NCBI GenBank assembly: GCA_019787685.1
Contig: JAHNUO010000014.1
Location: 744,001-808,000, forward strand
DNA from: Chiua virens
Lineage: Eukaryota > Basidiomycota > Agaricomycetes > Boletales > Boletaceae
Length of the DNA stretch: 64,000 bases
Reading direction: 5' to 3'
Part shown: positions 62,689-64,000 of the stretch, one piece after another
How positions within the stretch are numbered: the stretch's first letter is position 1
Layout of the letters: each line of letters starts with the position of its first letter
Program-made: the position numbers and the translations under genes
Notes under the pieces: model-generated
The model's database searches: none
What the model was told of the DNA's origin: nothing
The model's input: the letters and a program-made list of their open reading frames with translations, nothing else

Positions 62689-64000
62689 ATGACCAGCTCG
62701 AGGGATCACACACCCTCCGGCAAACCACCCCCGGCCCCCACCCGTATCAAACCCACTAGACCTGGAACGGGCCGGAGATCCTTCATATTTAGCAACAAGC
62801 CCAAGGATGAAATACTCCTAGCCTACGAAAAGGAATACACCCCGAAATCCCAGACGGCGGTACTTCGCATTCTGGAAGAGCACGGCCTGTCTCTCAAGGA
62901 AAATCCCGAACACATGCCCACTCTCATTACCGCGCTACTCGAATTCGCTTTTAACGCCCCCAGCACCTCAGCCCTCCATAAGGAGATACTAGGCGCGTTA
63001 TTCACTGTCATGGAAGGAGCGTGTGAACCACACACCCCGGCGCCGATACCCCAAACACTCTTTCTGGACGAGCAGATGGAAAAGATGGATAAGGCCAATG
63101 AGCGATGCGAACAGCAAATTAAAAAGCTATCTCAACTCGTAGAGGTCACCAAAGTATCCATCAGCTCATCCATCGACGAGCTCAAAAAACACACTGACCA
63201 GGCGGAAACCACGTTACGCTCTATCCCACGCCTCCCAACCTCAGTCCACCAACCTGCTCCGCCACAATCATATGCCGCCGCCGCCGCCAAGATCGGACTC
63301 AGCAGACAACACGAGGAACTAGCCGCCAAAAGCGAAGCAAAACTCCGACAGGTCGCCCTCAAATGCGATGGCAACAATCTATCCAATCTTTCCCAAAGGA
63401 ACTCGTCGCCAAAGCCGACCTGGCGCTTGAACACCTCTTCGATAAGGACGGGTACAAGAACACAATGCGATGCCTCAGCGCCCGTTCTGCGAGGGAAAAG
63501 ATCCTAATCCTGGAAATGGACAGCAGGGATAGCGCAGAGTGGTTGAAGGAAAAAGCCAACAAGGCAAGCTTCGTCACCTACTTCGGAGCTGACTTCACAT
63601 TTCTAGACACGCTATACCGAACAATCGCAGAGTTTGTCCCGGTCTCCCTAGACGTAGATGTACCATCGGCGATCTCTTGCGTCGAGCGCAGCTCCGGTTT
63701 GGCCCAAGGATCCATCCAAAAGATTACATGGGTCAAGCGACCAAACCTCCGGAGAAAAGACCAAAAGGTAGCCCGCACTATCGTATCCTTCGCCTCCGTG
63801 GAGGCCGCAAACAAGGCCATCAGATACGGTATGAACATAGAAGGGAAAAAGGTCGCAGCCCACCGAACCCACCCAGAACCCACCCGCTGCTACAAATGCC
63901 AAAAACTAGGCGACCACTTCGCCAGCAACTGCCCGTCGATCAACAAAACGTGTGGCACGTGCGGAGAGCACGACCACACCACAAAGGACTGCAAGACCGA
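62689..64000 (+). pseudogene. LINE ORF1 (Gag-like), runs off the window
   Basis: ATG at 62689. Residues 1-230 include a basic start, the helical stretch AVLRILEEHGLSLKENPEHM, a coiled-coil-like segment EQMEKMDKANERCEQQIKKL and QSYAAAAAKIGL. Near 63357-63363 the frame drops by one base (VAL then QMRWQQSIQSFPKELVAKAD). It then continues FVTYFGADFTFLDTLYRTIA, VARTIVSFASVEAANKAIRY and two CCHC knuckles, CYKCQKLGDHFASNC and CGTCGEHDHTTKDC, reaching the window end open. This is the ORF1 nucleic-acid-binding protein of a fungal LINE; ORF2 should follow beyond 64000. It starts only a few bases from the 5' edge of the opposite-strand LINE at 62680. Confidence 0.88.

Overview
The window looks like a transposon-saturated stretch of an Agaricomycete (mushroom-forming basidiomycete) genome. 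The evidence is short GT-AG introns of about 48-57 bp, and protein families that are expanded in that class: VLIG-type GTPase, DUF6570, DUF6589, DUF6698, Spt5/KOW-like, adenylate-forming reductase, Plavaka-type and PIF/Harbinger transposons, and Tad-like LINEs. Almost every coding region carries frameshifts, in-frame stops or truncations. I see no clearly intact single-copy housekeeping gene, no rRNA or tRNA gene and no CRISPR array. No database could be searched; family names come from motif recognition.

Layout. 0-9.6 kb holds decayed genes: a tyrosine recombinase, a GH3 beta-glucosidase, a putative 2OG-Fe(II) dioxygenase and, on the minus strand, a VLIG-type GTPase. 9.6-12.4 kb holds a TIR element with DUF6589 and RecQ-like helicase fragments and the C-terminal end of a Plavaka-type protein. 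12.4-15.35 kb is a LINE (minus strand) interrupted by the 3' end of a Ty1/copia element. 15.5-19.5 kb holds hypothetical fragments and a DUF6570 pseudogene. 19.55-26.28 kb is a PIF/Harbinger element with 54-bp TIRs, a transposase gene, a Myb/SANT gene, a DUF6570-N-terminus-like gene and a nested 1.8-kb non-autonomous element with 20-bp phased arrays. 26.3-43.4 kb is mostly non-coding or decayed (DUF6698, RING finger, adenylate-forming reductase, a Tc1 HTH fragment, minisatellites). 43.5-47.1 kb is the 5' half of the same LINE plus copia nest, carrying a second array-type element. 47.85-50.06 kb is a second Harbinger element. 50.1-58.1 kb holds two paralogues of an uncharacterised family (possibly CHAT/caspase-like plus zinc ribbon) flanking a pogo transposase. 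58.9-61.8 kb is an Spt5-like KOW pseudogene cut by a LINE. The window ends in ORF1 of another LINE.

Most notable: (1) the copia-in-LINE insertion is split between 15 kb and 47 kb, with matching LTRs, matching GATAT target-site sequence and a LINE reading frame that rejoins exactly, implying a ~31.7-kb inversion (or misassembly). (2) Two related non-autonomous DNA elements have subterminal inverted arrays of short repeats with ~20-bp phasing and no transposase. (3) A TIR element appears to derive from a DUF6589 plus RecQ-helicase transposon. (4) In the two zinc-ribbon paralogues the candidate His/Cys pair is kept in one and lost in the other.
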